A stretch of 64,000 nt of DNA from Stomoxys calcitrans (GCF_963082655.1 NC_081553.1:48058889-48122888), one strand, 5' to 3'. Counted from the stretch's first letter, positions 40,884 through 52,433 are shown. The notes: a model not told the origin generated them from the sequence alone. A program made the numbers and translations.

Positions 40884-42563
40884 AAACAAGTAAAAAATCG
40901 TTAAGTTCGGTCGGGTCGAACTATGGATACCCACCACCTCGGGTATATATGTAAACTACTATTTGTCATAATCCGGTAAAAAAAGCATAATTTATGACCC
41001 CATAGCAGCTATATCGAAATATAGTCCGATTTGGACCAAACTCAACACGGACATTGAATGGTCTAACAAGTACAAGTCATTGTTTAATTTTGTAGAACAA
41101 AATATTGGTTTTTTTGGTAGCCATATCCCAATATAGACCGATCTGAACCATATACGATACGGATGTCGAAAAGTCTTACATAAGTCACTGTGTCAAATTC
41201 CAGTACAATCGGATCATAAATGTGCCTTTTATGGGACCAAAACCTTTCATCGAAAGATCGGTGTATAATGCAGCTATATCCAAACCTAGACCGATCTGGG
41301 CCAAATTGAAGAAGGATGTCGAAGGGCCTCATGCAACTAACTGTCCTAAATTTTAACAAAATCGGATAACAAATGCGCCTTTTATGGGCCCAATACCATA
41401 AATCGAGAGATCGGTCTATATGGCAGCTATATCCAAATCTTGACCGATCTGGGCCAAATTGAAGAAGGATGTTAAAGGGCCTAACGCAACTAACTGTCAC
41501 AAATTTTAGCTAAATCCAATGATAAATGCGCCTTTTATGGGCCCAATACCTTAAATTGAGAGATCGGTCTACATGGCAGCTATATCCAAATCTGGACCGA
41601 TCTGGGCCAAATTGAAGCAGGATGTTAAAAGGCCTAACGTAAATAACTGTCCTAAATTTTGGCAAAATCCAATGATAAATGCGCCTTTTATGGGCCCAAT
41701 ACCTTAAATTGAGAGATCGGTCTATATGGCAGCAATATCCAAATCTGGACCGATCTGTACCATATTGCGAAAATATATCGAGAGGCCTTATTTAACTCAT
41801 TGTACCAAATTTCGGCGACATCGGATAATAAATAGGCCCAAAACCTTAAATCGAGAGATCGGTCTATAGGCAGCTATATCCAAATCTGAACCGATCAGAG
41901 CCAAATTGAATGAAGATGTCGATGGGCTTAAGACAATTCACTGTCATAAATTTCAGCAAAATCAGATAGTAAATGTGGCTTTTATGGGCCTAAGACTCTA
42001 AATCGAAGGATCGGTCTATATGGCAGCTATATTCAAATCTTGACCGATCTGTGCCATATTGCGAAAAGATATCGAGAGGCCTTATTTAACTCACTGTACC
42101 AAATTTTAGTAAAATCGGATAATAAATGTGGCTTTTATGGGCCTAAGACCCTAAATCGGCGGATCGGTCTATATGGCAGCTATATTCAAATCTAGACCGA
42201 TCTTGGCCAAATTAACGAAGGATGTCGAAGGGCCTAATGCAACTCCTTGTCCCAAATGTCAGCAAAATCCAATGATAAATGCGCCTTTTATGGCCCCAAA
42301 ACCTAAAACCGAGAGATCGGTCTATATGGCAGCTATATCCAAATCTGGACCGATCTGTGCCATATTGCAGAAGTATTTCAAGGGGCTTAACCTAACTCAC
42401 TGTATCAAATTTTGGCAACATCGGACAATAAATGCGCCTTTTATGGGCCCAAAACCTTAAATCGAGAGATCGGTCTATATGGCAGCTATATACAAATCTG
42501 AACCGATCAGGGCCAAATTGAATGAAGATGTCGATGGGCTTAAGACAATTCACAGTCCCAAAT
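40884..42563 (-). mobile_element. Family B element with a long run of 153-bp modules
   Basis: The tail is AAACAAGTAAAA, hairpin GTTCGGTCGGGTCGAAC, ACCCACCACCTCGGGTATAT. The module anchor GCAGCTATAT lies at 41,423, 41,576, 41,729, 41,870, 42,023, 42,176, 42,329 and 42,482. Seven spacings were measured: six are exactly 153 bp and one (141) has an internal deletion. Modules share ATAAATGCGCCTTTTATGGG and AGAGATCGGTCTATATGG. The copy is broken at about 42,563 by a reverse-oriented retrotransposon fragment. Frames at 41,084-41,500 (-) and 42,173-42,460 (+) are 51-residue periodic and reflect the module, not a gene. Confidence 0.87.
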
Positions 42564-42973
42564 GGATCAGTGTTTCGGTCCGCACATTGTTTAAAGCCCC
42601 CTCGATGTCAATGCATACCGCCAGGGTGTACGTTTTGTGCATCGAAGGATTCTTCTATTTTATGCACAACCTCGTGCAGGGCAGTCTCCACCGACCTTCC
42701 CTTGACATAGGCATGCTGTTTGTATTTGAGCAGTTCGCTGAATGTCCTACTCTTTACCATGGTGTCCACAATACGTTCCATAGTTTTGAGTAGAAAGGAT
42801 GTAAGGCGTAGGGGTCTGTAGACCTTTGGTGTCGCATAAATTGCCTTGCCGGGCTTGGGTATAAACACCACAGTTGCCTCCTGCCAGGCTTTCGGAGTAT
42901 ATACAAGTCCTAGGCACGCTGTGAAAATATTGGCCAGATGAGGCGCCAGTTAGTCTGCCTCTTTCTGTAGTAA
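42564..42973 (-). pseudogene. Reverse transcriptase fragment of the RT/RNase H retrotransposon
   Basis: Same family as the remnant at 34,690-37,243, corresponding to its 35,010-35,413 part. An 87-codon open piece (42,608-42,871, read on the minus strand) contains FIPKPGKAIYATPKVYRP, LRLTSFLLKTMERIVDTM and KYKQHAYVKGRSVETALHE. This copy is less damaged here than the larger one, which has stops in the same stretch. Both ends are abrupt and the YADD motif is not included. Confidence 0.88.
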
Positions 42974-42990
42974 TAGATCTGGGCCAAACT

Positions 42991-43215
42991 AAACAAGTAA
43001 CAGCGTGCTAAGTTCGGCCGGGCAGAATCTTGGGAAACCACCACCATGCTAAAATATGGAAGCTATATCTGGTTACATAACGATTTGGACCGTACTTGGC
43101 ATAGTAATTGAGAGTCATAACAGAGCACGGTGCACAAAATTTCAGCCAAATCGGACAAAAATTGCAGCCTCCAGGGACTCAAGAAGTCAAATAGGGGAAT
43201 CGGTTTATATAGCAG
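42991..43215 (-). mobile_element. Tail-side fragment of a family A-like element
   Basis: Tail AAACAAGTAACAGCGTGC, hairpin arm GTTCGGCCGGGC, CCACCACCATGCTAAAATAT, then a single module (GAAGCTATATCTGGTTACAT, AATTGCAGCCTCCAGGGACT). It ends in ATATAGCAG, where an oppositely oriented head begins. Preceding it are about 17 bp of family B module (AGATCTGGGCCAAACT), showing that it is nested in a family B copy. Confidence 0.7.
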
Positions 43216-44882
43216 CCACCATTATAGGATGTAGATATACTAATCTATTCGTTGCATTTGTAACACCTCGAAATATTCGTCTAAGACCCCATAAAGTATA
43301 TATATTCTTGATCGTTACGACGCTCTGAGTTGATCTAGCCGTATCCATCCGTCCGTCTGTCGAAATATTGATTTAGGTCATTGGGAATTGCAAATGGGCC
43401 ATATCGGTTCAGATTTGGATATAGCACCCATATAAACCGATCTCCCGGTTTGATTTTTGAGCCCTTACAAGTTGCGATTTTTATCCGATTTGTCTGAAGT
43501 TTTGCAAATAGTGTTATGTTATGGCTCTCAACAACTGCGCCAAGTACGGTCCAACTCGGTCTGTAACCAGACCGGGCCTCTAAAGTGCAATTCCTATACC
43601 ATTTGGCTGAAATTTCGCAAGAGGTGATTTGTTATGACTTTCAATAACTGTACCAAATATGGTTCAAATCGGTTCATAACCGGATATAGCTGCCATATTA
43701 ACCCATCTTGAATCTTGACGTCTTGAGCCACTAGATGGCGCAATTCCGGGCCTCTAAAGAGCAATTCCTATACCATTTGGCTGAAATTTTGCATGACGTG
43801 TTTCGTTCCGACTTCGAATAAATGTACTAAGTATGGTTCAAATCGGCCATAACCTGATATAGCTGCCATATAAACCGATCTGGGATCTTGACTTCTTGAG
43901 CCTCTAGAGGGCGCATTTCTTATCCGATTTGGCTGAAATTTCACAAGAGGTGATTTGTTATGATTTTCAATAACTGTACCAAATATGGTTCAAATCGGTC
44001 CATAACCTGATATAGCTGTCATATTAACCCATCTTAAATCTTGACGTCTTGAGCCACTAGATGGCGCAATTCTTATCCGATTTGGTTGAAATTTCACAAG
44101 AGGTGATTTGTTATGATTTTCAATAACTATACCAAATATGGTTCAAATCGGTTCATAGCCTGATATAGCTGCCATATAAACCGATCTGGGATCTTGACTT
44201 CTTGAGCCTCTAGAGTGAGCAATTCCTATCCGATTTGGCTGAAATTTCACAGGAGGTGATTTGTTATGACTTTCAATAACTGTACCAAATATGGTTCAAA
44301 TCGGTCCATAACCTGATATAGCTGCCATATAAACCGATCTGGGATCTTGACTTCTTGAGCCTCTAGAGGGCGCATTTCTTATCTGTTTTGGCTGAAATTT
44401 TACCAGAGGTGATTTGTTATGACTTTCAATAACTCTAAAAAATATGGTTCAAATCGGTTCATAACCTGATATAGCTGCCATATAAACCGATCTGGGATCT
44501 TGACTTCTTGAGCCTCTAGAGGGCGCAATTTTTATCCGATTTGGTTGAAATTTTGTACAACTGCTTCTACCATAACCTCCGACATACGTGTCAAATATGG
44601 TCTGAATTGGTGTATAGCCTGATACGGCTCCCCCATAAACCGATCTCCCTATTTTACTTCTTGAGCCCCTAAAGGCCGCAATTCTTATTCGATTTGGCTG
44701 AAAATTTACACAATGACTTCTTGTGTGGTCTCCAACATTCACTTCAATTAGTAGAGCAATTCTTTTCCTTTATCCTTTGTTTGCCTAAAAATAGATACCG
44801 GGAAAAGATCTCGACAAACGTGATCCATGGTGGAGGGTATATAAAATTCGGCCCGGCCGAACTTAGCACGCTTTTACTTGTT
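43216..44882 (+). mobile_element. Family A element, head slightly truncated
   Basis: The head enters at CCACCATTATAGGATG, lacking the first bases, then CCCCATAAAGTATATATATT and a short GTCC/GTCT core near 43,345. About eight modules follow (CTGATATAGCTGCCATAT, GAGCCTCTAGAGGGCGCA), and it ends with a full tail (CCATGGTGGAGGGTATATAA, hairpin TTCGGCCCGGCCGAA, CTTTTACTTGTT at 44,882). Together with 42,991-43,215 it forms a tail-to-tail fold-back. A 97-codon reverse frame at 44,449-44,742 is module-derived. Confidence 0.85.
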
Positions 44883-46132
44883 ATAACCTACACCACCACA
44901 GTTGTGCGGGGTATAATAAGTTTGTGCATTTGTTTGCAACGCTAAGAAGGAGAATAGCTAGACCTATTGATAAATATCCTGATCGACTCAGGATCACTGA
45001 ATTTCTGATTCGATTTGGCCATGTCCGTCTGTGAGTGCAAGTATTCTTGTTATCAAGGTGCAGGTCGTATTTGTTGTCCAATCGTCACGAAATTTTGTAC
45101 ATGCCACTTTTTTGGCCCAAGGACGAACTCTATTGATTTTGGTAAAAATCTGTTCAGATTTGGATATAGCTCCCATATATACGTATCGCCCGATTTGCAC
45201 TTAAATTACCTTAGAAACTGAAATTTTCAACGGATATGCACAAAATTTGTCAAGAAGTATTTTCTTACCGATCTTAACTCATGTGCACGATTTTACCAAA
45301 ATCGGTTCAGATTTGGATATAGCTCCCATATATTCGTATCGCCCGATTTCCACTTAAATGGCCGTAGTAACTATAATTTTCAACCGATCTGCACAAAATT
45401 TGGCATGAATTGTTATATTATGGGTCTTAACTCATGTGCACGATTTTACCAAAATCGCTTCAGATTTGAATATAGCTTCCATATATATGTATCGTCCGAT
45501 TCGCACTTAAGTGGCCTTTGTGACTACAGTTTTCAACCGATCTGCACAAAATTTGGCACGAATTGTTTTATTATCGGTCTTAACTCATGTGCACGGTTTT
45601 ACCAAAATCGGTTCAGTTTTGAATATAGCTTCCATATATATGTATCGTCCGATTCGCACTTAAGTGGCCTTTGTGACTACAATTTTCAACCGATCTGCAC
45701 AAAATTTGGCACGAATTAATTTGATACTGTTCTCAACTTATTTGGCAAATTTAATCAAAATCGGTTCAGATTTAGATATAGTTCCCATATATACGTATCG
45801 CCCGATTTCCACATAAATGGCCGTAGTAACTAAAATTTTCAACAGATTTTCATAAAATTTGGCACAGATTGTTTTGTTAATGATCTTAAAATATCTGAAA
45901 GATTTCCTCAAAATCGGTTAAGATTTGGATATAGCTTCCATATATATGTATCGACCGATTTACCCTTAAATGACCTTAGTAACTACAATTTTAAACCGAT
46001 CTGTTCGAAAAAAGACGGTTCAGATTTAGAATTAGCTCTCATATAAATCTATTGCTCGAATTTACAATTCTAGGGTAGGTGTAGGGTATGATATAGTCGG
46101 CTCCGCCCGACTTTTGCCTTTCCTTACTGGTT
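44883..46132 (+). mobile_element. Family C element, complete copy with six modules
   Basis: The head (ATAACCTACACCACCACAG) and tail (GGGTAGGTGTAGGGTATGAT) are partly inverted repeats of each other. The tail carries hairpin GTCGGCTCCGCCCGAC and ends TTTCCTTACTGG. Module anchors TAGCTCCCATATA lie at 45,171, 45,324, 45,477, 45,630, 45,783 and 45,936, five spacings of exactly 153 bp. Module text differs strongly from A and B (CTCATGTGCACGATTTTACC, CCGATCTGCACAAAATTTGG). It abuts the tail of the preceding family A copy with no spacer. A forward frame at 45,405-45,719 is a 51-residue repeat. Confidence 0.85.
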
Positions 46133-46800
46133 TTGCATTGAATTACTTTAACCATCTTCTCACAAAGTCCCCAGCAAATGAAATCATCGTTTAATCTAAA
46201 AAAAAAACTTTTTTGAATTCTTTCACATAGTCATAGTTTCAAAAACATGTTTTGTGTTTATCTAAACGTTTCATTTTAAATCTCACTTAAAAGGAACTCA
46301 TAGACCAACACACACACACACACACATGCACACTCTCACAAGAGTATCACTAAACCATTCACTCTGGCATCACTCTCAAAGGATGTGAATGAAAGCAAAA
46401 GAGTGCAATAAAATCAACAGGCCTTTATAATGAATAAATGTGCCAACGAATGAAAAAGAACATCGTTCGAGATGGGCTACAAATATTCTATGCCTCTGTG
46501 CTAAAGAGGAAAAGGAAACAGCAAAGGATTACAGAAGCCAACAGGAAACAAACGTTCCCAAATGGATGTGTTGCAGAAATTCAAAGGAAAAGAAAATTGT
46601 GTTAAAAAAAAAAAAACTGAATGGGTATTAAGGTGGGAGTTGTAGTGAATTAAAATTTGAAAACTGCAGTAAAAATTAAATGAAAAAAAAAGAATTAATT
46701 GGATTCGCGGAACTCAAAAGTTACCTCAACACAACAGCAGCTAATGAAACATCGAAGGAGGTACTCGTATTGTCCAAACGGCAAATGTCCAGTGTCCTGA
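46133..46800. other. Low-copy spacer with a CA microsatellite
   Basis: AT-rich sequence with an (AC)n run at about 46,307-46,326 and several A-runs. A 63-codon forward frame at 46,440-46,631 is Lys/Glu-rich because of A-rich composition and has no recognisable homology. Confidence 0.55.
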
Positions 46801-47107
46801 GGAAGATGTGGGTGTTGAGGTGGCTGCTGAGAAGACAGTTTTGATGCTGCTTAAAGGAAGATTGGCTTCTAGCCGGCCTCCGCTCATCAGAGCTGGTCCG
46901 GTATCGTTGGGATACTTCCAGCGGGTCAAGTATCTTGGTGTAGTTGTGTCGGAGAGGTTGCGTTTCCTGGCCCATTTGGACCATGTAAAGGAAAGGCTTT
47001 CCGCGGTGGCATTTATGCTTAGGCGCATTCTGAGGAGTGACTGGGGTCTGAGCAGCGTTGGCACTCAGTATTTAATTAAGAGCCAGTGCCACCTGACTTC
47101 TCACTGA
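46801..47107 (+). pseudogene. R1-like non-LTR reverse transcriptase fragment
   Basis: A 99-codon open piece (46,808-47,107) reads GVEVAAEKTVLMLLKGRLAS, RPPLIRAG, VKYLGVVVSERLRFLAHL, then LRRILRSDWGLSSVG. This is the region just after the RT catalytic core in R1-clade ORF2 proteins, where a KT..LLLKG...YLGV.V..RL.F..H order is usual. It differs from the RT/RNase H family at 34.7, 42.6 and 52.4 kb. Catalytic YADD and endonuclease are absent. Clade assignment rests on motif order only. Confidence 0.78.
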
Positions 47108-47284
47108 GATTCTCCTCTCGAAAAATCGCTGACTTCCCGCGGCCGCATTTACAGCTGTTCCGCTTAAAAACGGAGCTATCCATCATCCGCAACCTGTGGA
47201 CGCGCCCAGTAGCTTTCAGCTAAGCTTCCGCTAAGCTTAACGATGGACACCACACAAGTCGGAAATCAAAGTTCCAGCCTGTAT
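47108..47284. other. Relatively GC-rich unassigned stretch
   Basis: Follows the R1-like fragment and has a short internal near-duplication (TCAGCTAAGCTTCCGCTAAG). It could be further decayed retrotransposon, but I see no supporting motif. Confidence 0.4.
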
Positions 47285-47711
47285 GGTGCTCATAGTTATA
47301 TGGGAGCTATATAACGTTCTTGACCGATTTGGACCGTACTTGGCACAGTTACTGGAAATCATAACAGAATACTATGTGCAAAATTTCCGCCAAATCGGAC
47401 TATGAGCACAAGATGTCAAATCGGGAGATCGGTTTATATAGGAGCTATATCCAAATCTGAACCGATAGGGCCCATTTCCAATATTTGGCCCATTTGCAAT
47501 ATCTGTGCAAAATTTCAAGCGGCTAGCTCTACGCTTTCGACCGCTATCGTGATTTCGACAGACGGTCGGACGGACCTGGCAAGTTCAAATCAGAATTTCG
47601 AGACGATCAAGAGACTTTCGAGACTTTATGAGGTCCTAGATCAATATTTCGAGGTGTTACAAACGGAATGACTAGATTTTTGTACCTCCAACTTATGGTG
47701 GTGGGTATAAT
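47285..47711 (-). mobile_element. Family A/B-like element fragment with head
   Basis: One or two modules (AGTTATATGGGAGCTATATA, GGTTTATATAGGAGCTATAT) lead into the inverted head: GACAGACGGTCGGACGGAC (GTCY core, reverse), GAGGTGTTACAAACGGAATG and ATGGTGGTGGGTATAATAA. The tail is missing. A forward frame at 47,402-47,671 is module-derived. Confidence 0.7.
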
Positions 47712-48149
47712 AAACAAGTAAGAAAAGGCAAATGTCCGGCGGATATCTTATTCTGAACCGAATTTAGAGGATTTCGGTGGAGGTTTTCAGAAGGGTTATA
47801 AAACAATTCGGCTTTGAAGGCGGACATGGATAGATCGTTTGTGAAAATCAATATACCACCTGTTCTTCGTAGGTGGTTATAAAAATGATGTAAAGATAAT
47901 TCTGACATCCAAGTTTGGGCCAAATGTCTGAACGTTGCCTCTTCCCCAAACGACACACTAAGCGGACATATTGACCTATCGTTATGATGTCTTTTTCATC
48001 CCAGCCCTTTCGTTACCTTCCTATCGGACCATTTTCCGGTGTAACTACTTGGATTCACAAATGTTGTTGAAATATGGGTAAGAAACATATCCTAGGAGGT
48101 GGGTATCCAAAGATCGACACTGCCGAACTTAAGGCATTTTTACTTGTCG
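47712..48149. mobile_element. Short element with tail-like sequence at both ends
   Basis: Left end AAACAAGTAAGAAAAGGC resembles an inverted tail. Right end GGAGGTGGGTATCCAAAGA...GCCGAACTTAAGGC...TTTTTACTTGTCG is a family B-type tail. The 350 bp between has no 153-bp module or head, and matches nothing else in the window. It may be a fold-back derivative or two tails brought together by deletion. Confidence 0.55.
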
Positions 48150-48605
48150 TAATTCATCTGATTTTCAAACCACAACTTACTTAGCTGAGAAAAAAAAATC
48201 CATGTTCATGAGCACATAGCCTTTATTTACTTTTTCAGCGGATGTTGGCACACCAGTGGCGACAACAGTTTTCCTTTTCATCTCAGTCATGCTCTTTGTC
48301 CTCGAAAGCAAAAAAAAGAAAAATCTACCAAATGACAACTCCAAACTAATGTTAAATGGCAGAATGGATAACACCCCCACCCCCACAGAGTTCAAGCAGA
48401 GTCATAGCTTAGTGCTCCATGCCATAGTTGTTGGTGTAAACAAACTACAGTTTATGGCCCATCACTGGTCAGTGCGAAATGCTCATCAAGCGGAAGCCAA
48501 AAGAAGTGGAAATGAGAAACATAAATACTGGCATAATAACTTTGTATTAAGTTCAGTTTTTTATGTTTTATGCTCTATTTTTTACAAAAGTAAATCCGTT
48601 CTCGT
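48150..48605. other. Low-copy spacer
   Basis: A 128-codon forward frame (48,256-48,642) runs out of this spacer into a family A head. Its C-terminus is translated transposon, it has no domain I recognise, and a competing reverse frame overlaps it, so it is not called as a gene. Confidence 0.55.
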
Positions 48606-50097
48606 TTTTATACCCTCCACCATAAGATGGGGGGTATACTAATTTCGTCATTCTGTTTGTAACTACTCGAAATATTCGTCTGAGACCCCATAAAGTATAT
48701 ATATTCTTGATCGTCGTGACATTTTATGTCGATCTAGCCATGTCCGTCCGTCTGTCCGTCCGTCCGTCCGTCTGTCTGTCGAAAGCACGCTAACTTCCGA
48801 AGGAGTAAAGCTAGGCGCTTGAAATTTTGCATAAATACTTTTTATTAGTGTAGGTCGGTTGGTATTGTAAATGGGCCATATCGGTCCATGTTTTGATATA
48901 GCTGCCATATAAACCGATCTTGGGTCTTGACTTCTTGAGCCTCTAGAGTGCGCAATTCTTATCCGATTGGAATGAAATTTTGCACGACGTGTTTTGTTAT
49001 GACATCCAACAACTATGATAAGTATGGTTCAAATCGGTCCATAACCTGATATAGCTGCCATATAAACCGATCTTGGATCTTGACTTCTTGAGCCTCTAGA
49101 GGGCGCAATTCTTATCCGATTGGGATGAAATTTTGCACCAAGTGTTTTGTTATGACATCCAACAACTGTGCCAAGTATGGTTCAAATCGGCTTATAACCT
49201 GATATAGCTGCCATATAAACCGATCTTGGGTCTTGACTTCTTGAGCCTCTAGAGTGCGCAATTCTCATCCGATTGTGATGAAATTTTGCACGACGTGTTT
49301 TGTTATTATATCCAACAACTGTTCCAAGTATGGTTCAAATCGGTCCATAACCTGATATAGCTGCCATATAAACCGATCTTGGGTCTTGACTTCTTGAGCC
49401 TCTAGAGTGCGCAATTCTCATCCGATTGTGATGAAATTTTGCACGACGTGTTTTGTTATTATATCCAACAACTGTGCCAAGTATGGTTCAAATCGGTCCA
49501 TAACCTGATATAGCTGCCATTTAAACCGATCTTGGGTCTTGACTTCTTGAGCCTCTAGAGGGCGCAATTCCTATCCGATTTGAATGAGTTTTGGCACGTA
49601 GTATTTTGTTATGATATCCAACAACTGTGCCAAATATGGTTCAAATCGGTTCATAACCTGATATAGCTGCCATATAAACCGATCTGGGATCTTGACTTCT
49701 TGAGCCTCTAGAGGTCGCAATTGTTATCCGATTTGCCTGAAATTTTGTACGACGGATTCTTTCATGACCATCAACATACGTGTTTATTATGGTCTGAATC
49801 GGTCCATAGCCCGATACAGCTCCCATATAAATCGATCTCTCTATTTTACTTCTTGAGCCCACAAAGGGCGCAATTCTTATTCGAATTGGCTGACATTTTA
49901 CACAGGTCTCCAACATATAATTTAATTGTGGTCCAAACCGGACCATATCTTGATATCACTCTAATAGCATAGCAAATCTTTTCTTATATCCTTTTTTTGC
50001 CTAAGAAGAGATGCCGGGAAAAGAACTCGACATATGCGATCCATGGTGGAGGGTATATAAGATTCGGCCCGGCCGAACTTAGCACGCTTTTACTTGT
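48606..50097 (+). mobile_element. Family A element, complete copy
   Basis: Head TTTTATACCCTCCACCATAA, ACCCCATAAAGTATATATAT and a GTCC/GTCT core of 40 bp (48,741-48,780). Module anchors GCTGCCATAT lie at 48,901, 49,054, 49,207, 49,360 and 49,513, all 153 bp apart, with two more variant modules after them. Tail GGTGGAGGGTATATAA, hairpin TTCGGCCCGGCCGAA, CTTTTACTTGTT. Head ATACCCTCCACCAT and tail ATGGTGGAGGGTAT are inverted repeats, with the hairpin and about 20 more bases lying outside on the tail side. This is the best reference copy in the window. Confidence 0.9.
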
Positions 50098-50780
50098 TTA
50101 AGCCTGCAAAGAAACATGAGGAATGGTTGTGTGGCTGAGCTTGTATCCTGTTGGAGGGATGTTTTTTTTTTCATTTCCGCTATTTTAACGGCCTTGTAGC
50201 AGTAAGTAACAGTCTTACAGTTGTTGCTGTGATCTAAGCGTGTTAACTCACTCATGTAATAACTAAAGTGTGGCTAATAAAATGACTAATCTCACCGAAG
50301 AACGTCATTGTAGGAGTCACAAGGATTGATGGTTTTAAAGGAAAATATTTTCTTCACAATTTCTCGGAGTAGTTGTGTTTTAATTACATTAATTCCAAAT
50401 GGTGACTTTGACAGCCGATTAAAAGATCATGACTTTAAGTGCTGAATCGTTTAATATCAACGATATCTTAGACAGTCCGCAAGCTAATAGGGCATCCTAG
50501 AGGAAGATGACTATCACTCTCATAGAAGGGCAATTGAAGAGAGACATGTAGAATACATAGCAAATCGAGGTACTTGGAAATACTAAACAGCCTGTAAGTG
50601 CCAACTAAGTACGAAAGGAAAGCAGACTGGTCAATGTGGTGGTTTTATATAAATGTGTAACTAGGTGATCACTTTGCTGTGAGAATATTTGTGCAGGGTT
50701 CGAAAAAATTTCTAATTTATTGTTTCGTCCTTGAAATGATTTTTATAACCTTAACAATAATGGATCGAATATCAATATGG
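50098..50780. other. Low-copy spacer
   Basis: AT-rich sequence, no open frame or repeat that I can assign. A 65-codon reverse frame near 50,784-50,981 is the antisense of the mariner remnant. Confidence 0.55.
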
Positions 50781-50784
50781 GAAT

Positions 50785-51278
50785 CAACATAGTATGAACA
50801 TATTAATTCGGATGTTTACTGTCAACAATTGGACAAATTGAATACAGCCATCAAGGAGAAGCGACCAGAATTGGTCAACCGTAAAGGTGTCATATTCCAC
50901 CAGGACAACGCTAGACCGCACACAAAACTTTTGGCCACTCGCCAAAAACTGAGTGAGCTTGGCTGGGAACTTTTGATGCATCCACCATATAGCCCTGACC
51001 TTGCACCATCAGACTACCATTTATTTCGATCTTTGCAGAACTCCTTAAATGGCAAAACTTTCGGCAATGATGAGGCTATAAAATCGCACTTGGTTCAGTT
51101 TTTTGCAGATAAAGGCCAGAAGTTCTATGAGCGTGGAATACTAAATTTGCCAGGAAAATGGCAAAAGGTTATCGAACCAAATGGAAATTATATATTTGAT
51201 TAAAGTTCATTCTAAGCTTTATTAAAAATGCATTTACTTTCTTTTAAAAAATCCGCAATTACTTTTTGGGCAACCCAA
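50785..51278 (+). pseudogene. Mariner transposase, 5'-truncated
   Basis: C-terminal third of a mariner (DD34D) transposase, a DDE cut-and-paste enzyme. The open frame from about 50,793 to 51,203 reads INSDVYCQQLDKLN, then VIFHQDNARPHT with the second catalytic Asp and HPPYSPDLAPSDYHLF with the third Asp at the conserved spacing, ending GNYIFD. A TAG at 50,790 and disrupted sequence just upstream mark the break; the DNA-binding domain, first catalytic Asp and 5' inverted repeat are absent. The 3' inverted repeat TTACTTTTTGGGCAACCCAA is intact (51,259-51,278), followed by TA. The terminal repeat and 3' flank match the MITE at 38,988-39,224. Confidence 0.93.
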
Positions 51279-51284
51279 TAGTAT

Positions 51285-51347
51285 ATGCTTGTCCGTCCAT
51301 CTGTCTGTCGAAAGCAAGCTAACTTTTAAAGGAGTAAGTTAGGAGCT
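51285..51347 (+). mobile_element. Family A head fragment
   Basis: TGTCCGTCCATCTGTCTGTC, GAAAGCAAGCTAAC and GGAGTAAGTTAGGAGCTTGA match the core downstream of the family A head. It is cut on the left by the mariner and on the right by family B modules. Confidence 0.75.
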
Positions 51348-52433
51348 TGAAAGTATAAATGAGCTTTTTATGGGGCCTAGACTTTAAATCGAGAGGTCGG
51401 GCTATATGACAGGTTTATCGAAATTTGAACCGATGTGGGCCATATTGAAGAGGGATATCGAAGGGCCTAACACAACTCACTGTCCCAAAATTACGCTAAA
51501 TCAGGCAATTAATTTCCATTTTTATGGGCCCAAGACCTTAAACCGAGAGGTCGATCTATATGGCAGCTATATTCAAACCTATGCCAAATTGAAGAAGGAT
51601 GTCGAAGGCCCCAAAATAACTCTCCGTTCCAAATTACGGCGACAACGTGCAATATGTGCGAATTTTATGAGCCCAAAACCTTGAATCGAGAGATCGGTCT
51701 ATATGGCAGACATATCCAAATCTGGACCGATCTATGCTAAATTGCAGAAAGATGTCGAGTGGCCCAGCATGTCTCACCATCCCAAATTTTGGTGACATTG
51801 CACAATAAATGCGCCTTTTATGGGTCCAAAACCTTGAATCGAGAGATCGGTCTATATGGCAGCCATATGTAAATCTGGACCGATCTGAGCCTAGCACATC
51901 TCACTATCCGAAATTTCGGCTACATCGCACAATAAGTGCGCCTCTTAAGGGCCAAAAACTTTGAAGCGAGAAATCGGTCTATATGGCAGCTATATCCAAA
52001 TCTGGACCAATCTACGTCAAATTGAAGAAGAATATCAAAGGGCCTTACACAACTTCATGTTCTAAATTTTGGCAAATTCGGACAATAAATGTGCTTTTCA
52101 TGGGCCCAAGACCTTAAATTGAGAGATCGGTCTATATGGCAGCTATATCTAAATCTGGACCGATCTAAATTTAAGAAATATATCGAAAAGCCTGACACAA
52201 CTTTATGTCCCGAATTTTAGCAAAATCAGATAATAACTGCGGATTTTATGGGCTTAAGACCTTAAATCGGCGGATCGGTCTATTTGGGGCCTATATCAAG
52301 ATATATTTCGATATAGTCCATCTTCGAACTTAACCGTCTTATTGACAAAAAAATAATCCGTGCAAAGTTTTGGCTCAATATCTCCATTTTTAAAGACTGT
52401 AGCGTGATTTCAACAGACAGACGGACAGGCTTT
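51348..52433 (-). mobile_element. Family B element, tail missing
   Basis: Modules with ATATGGCAGCTATAT, anchors at 51,563, 51,706, 51,859, 51,986 and 52,139; two spacings are 153 bp and two are shortened by deletions (143, 127). It leads to the inverted head core (GACTGTAGCGTGATTTCAAC, AGACAGACGGACAGG) and breaks there against a retrotransposon fragment. With 53,297-54,438 it makes an inverted pair around that fragment. Confidence 0.82.

Noticed and set aside
45405..45719. Duplicated 51-residue protein in family C
   Set aside because: The two halves are consecutive transposon modules; no start context or conservation argument supports a gene.
48256..48642. 128-codon frame with a hydrophobic start, possible membrane protein
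   Set aside because: Its C-terminus is the translated head of a family A element, and the start region is A/T-rich low-copy DNA with an overlapping reverse frame.
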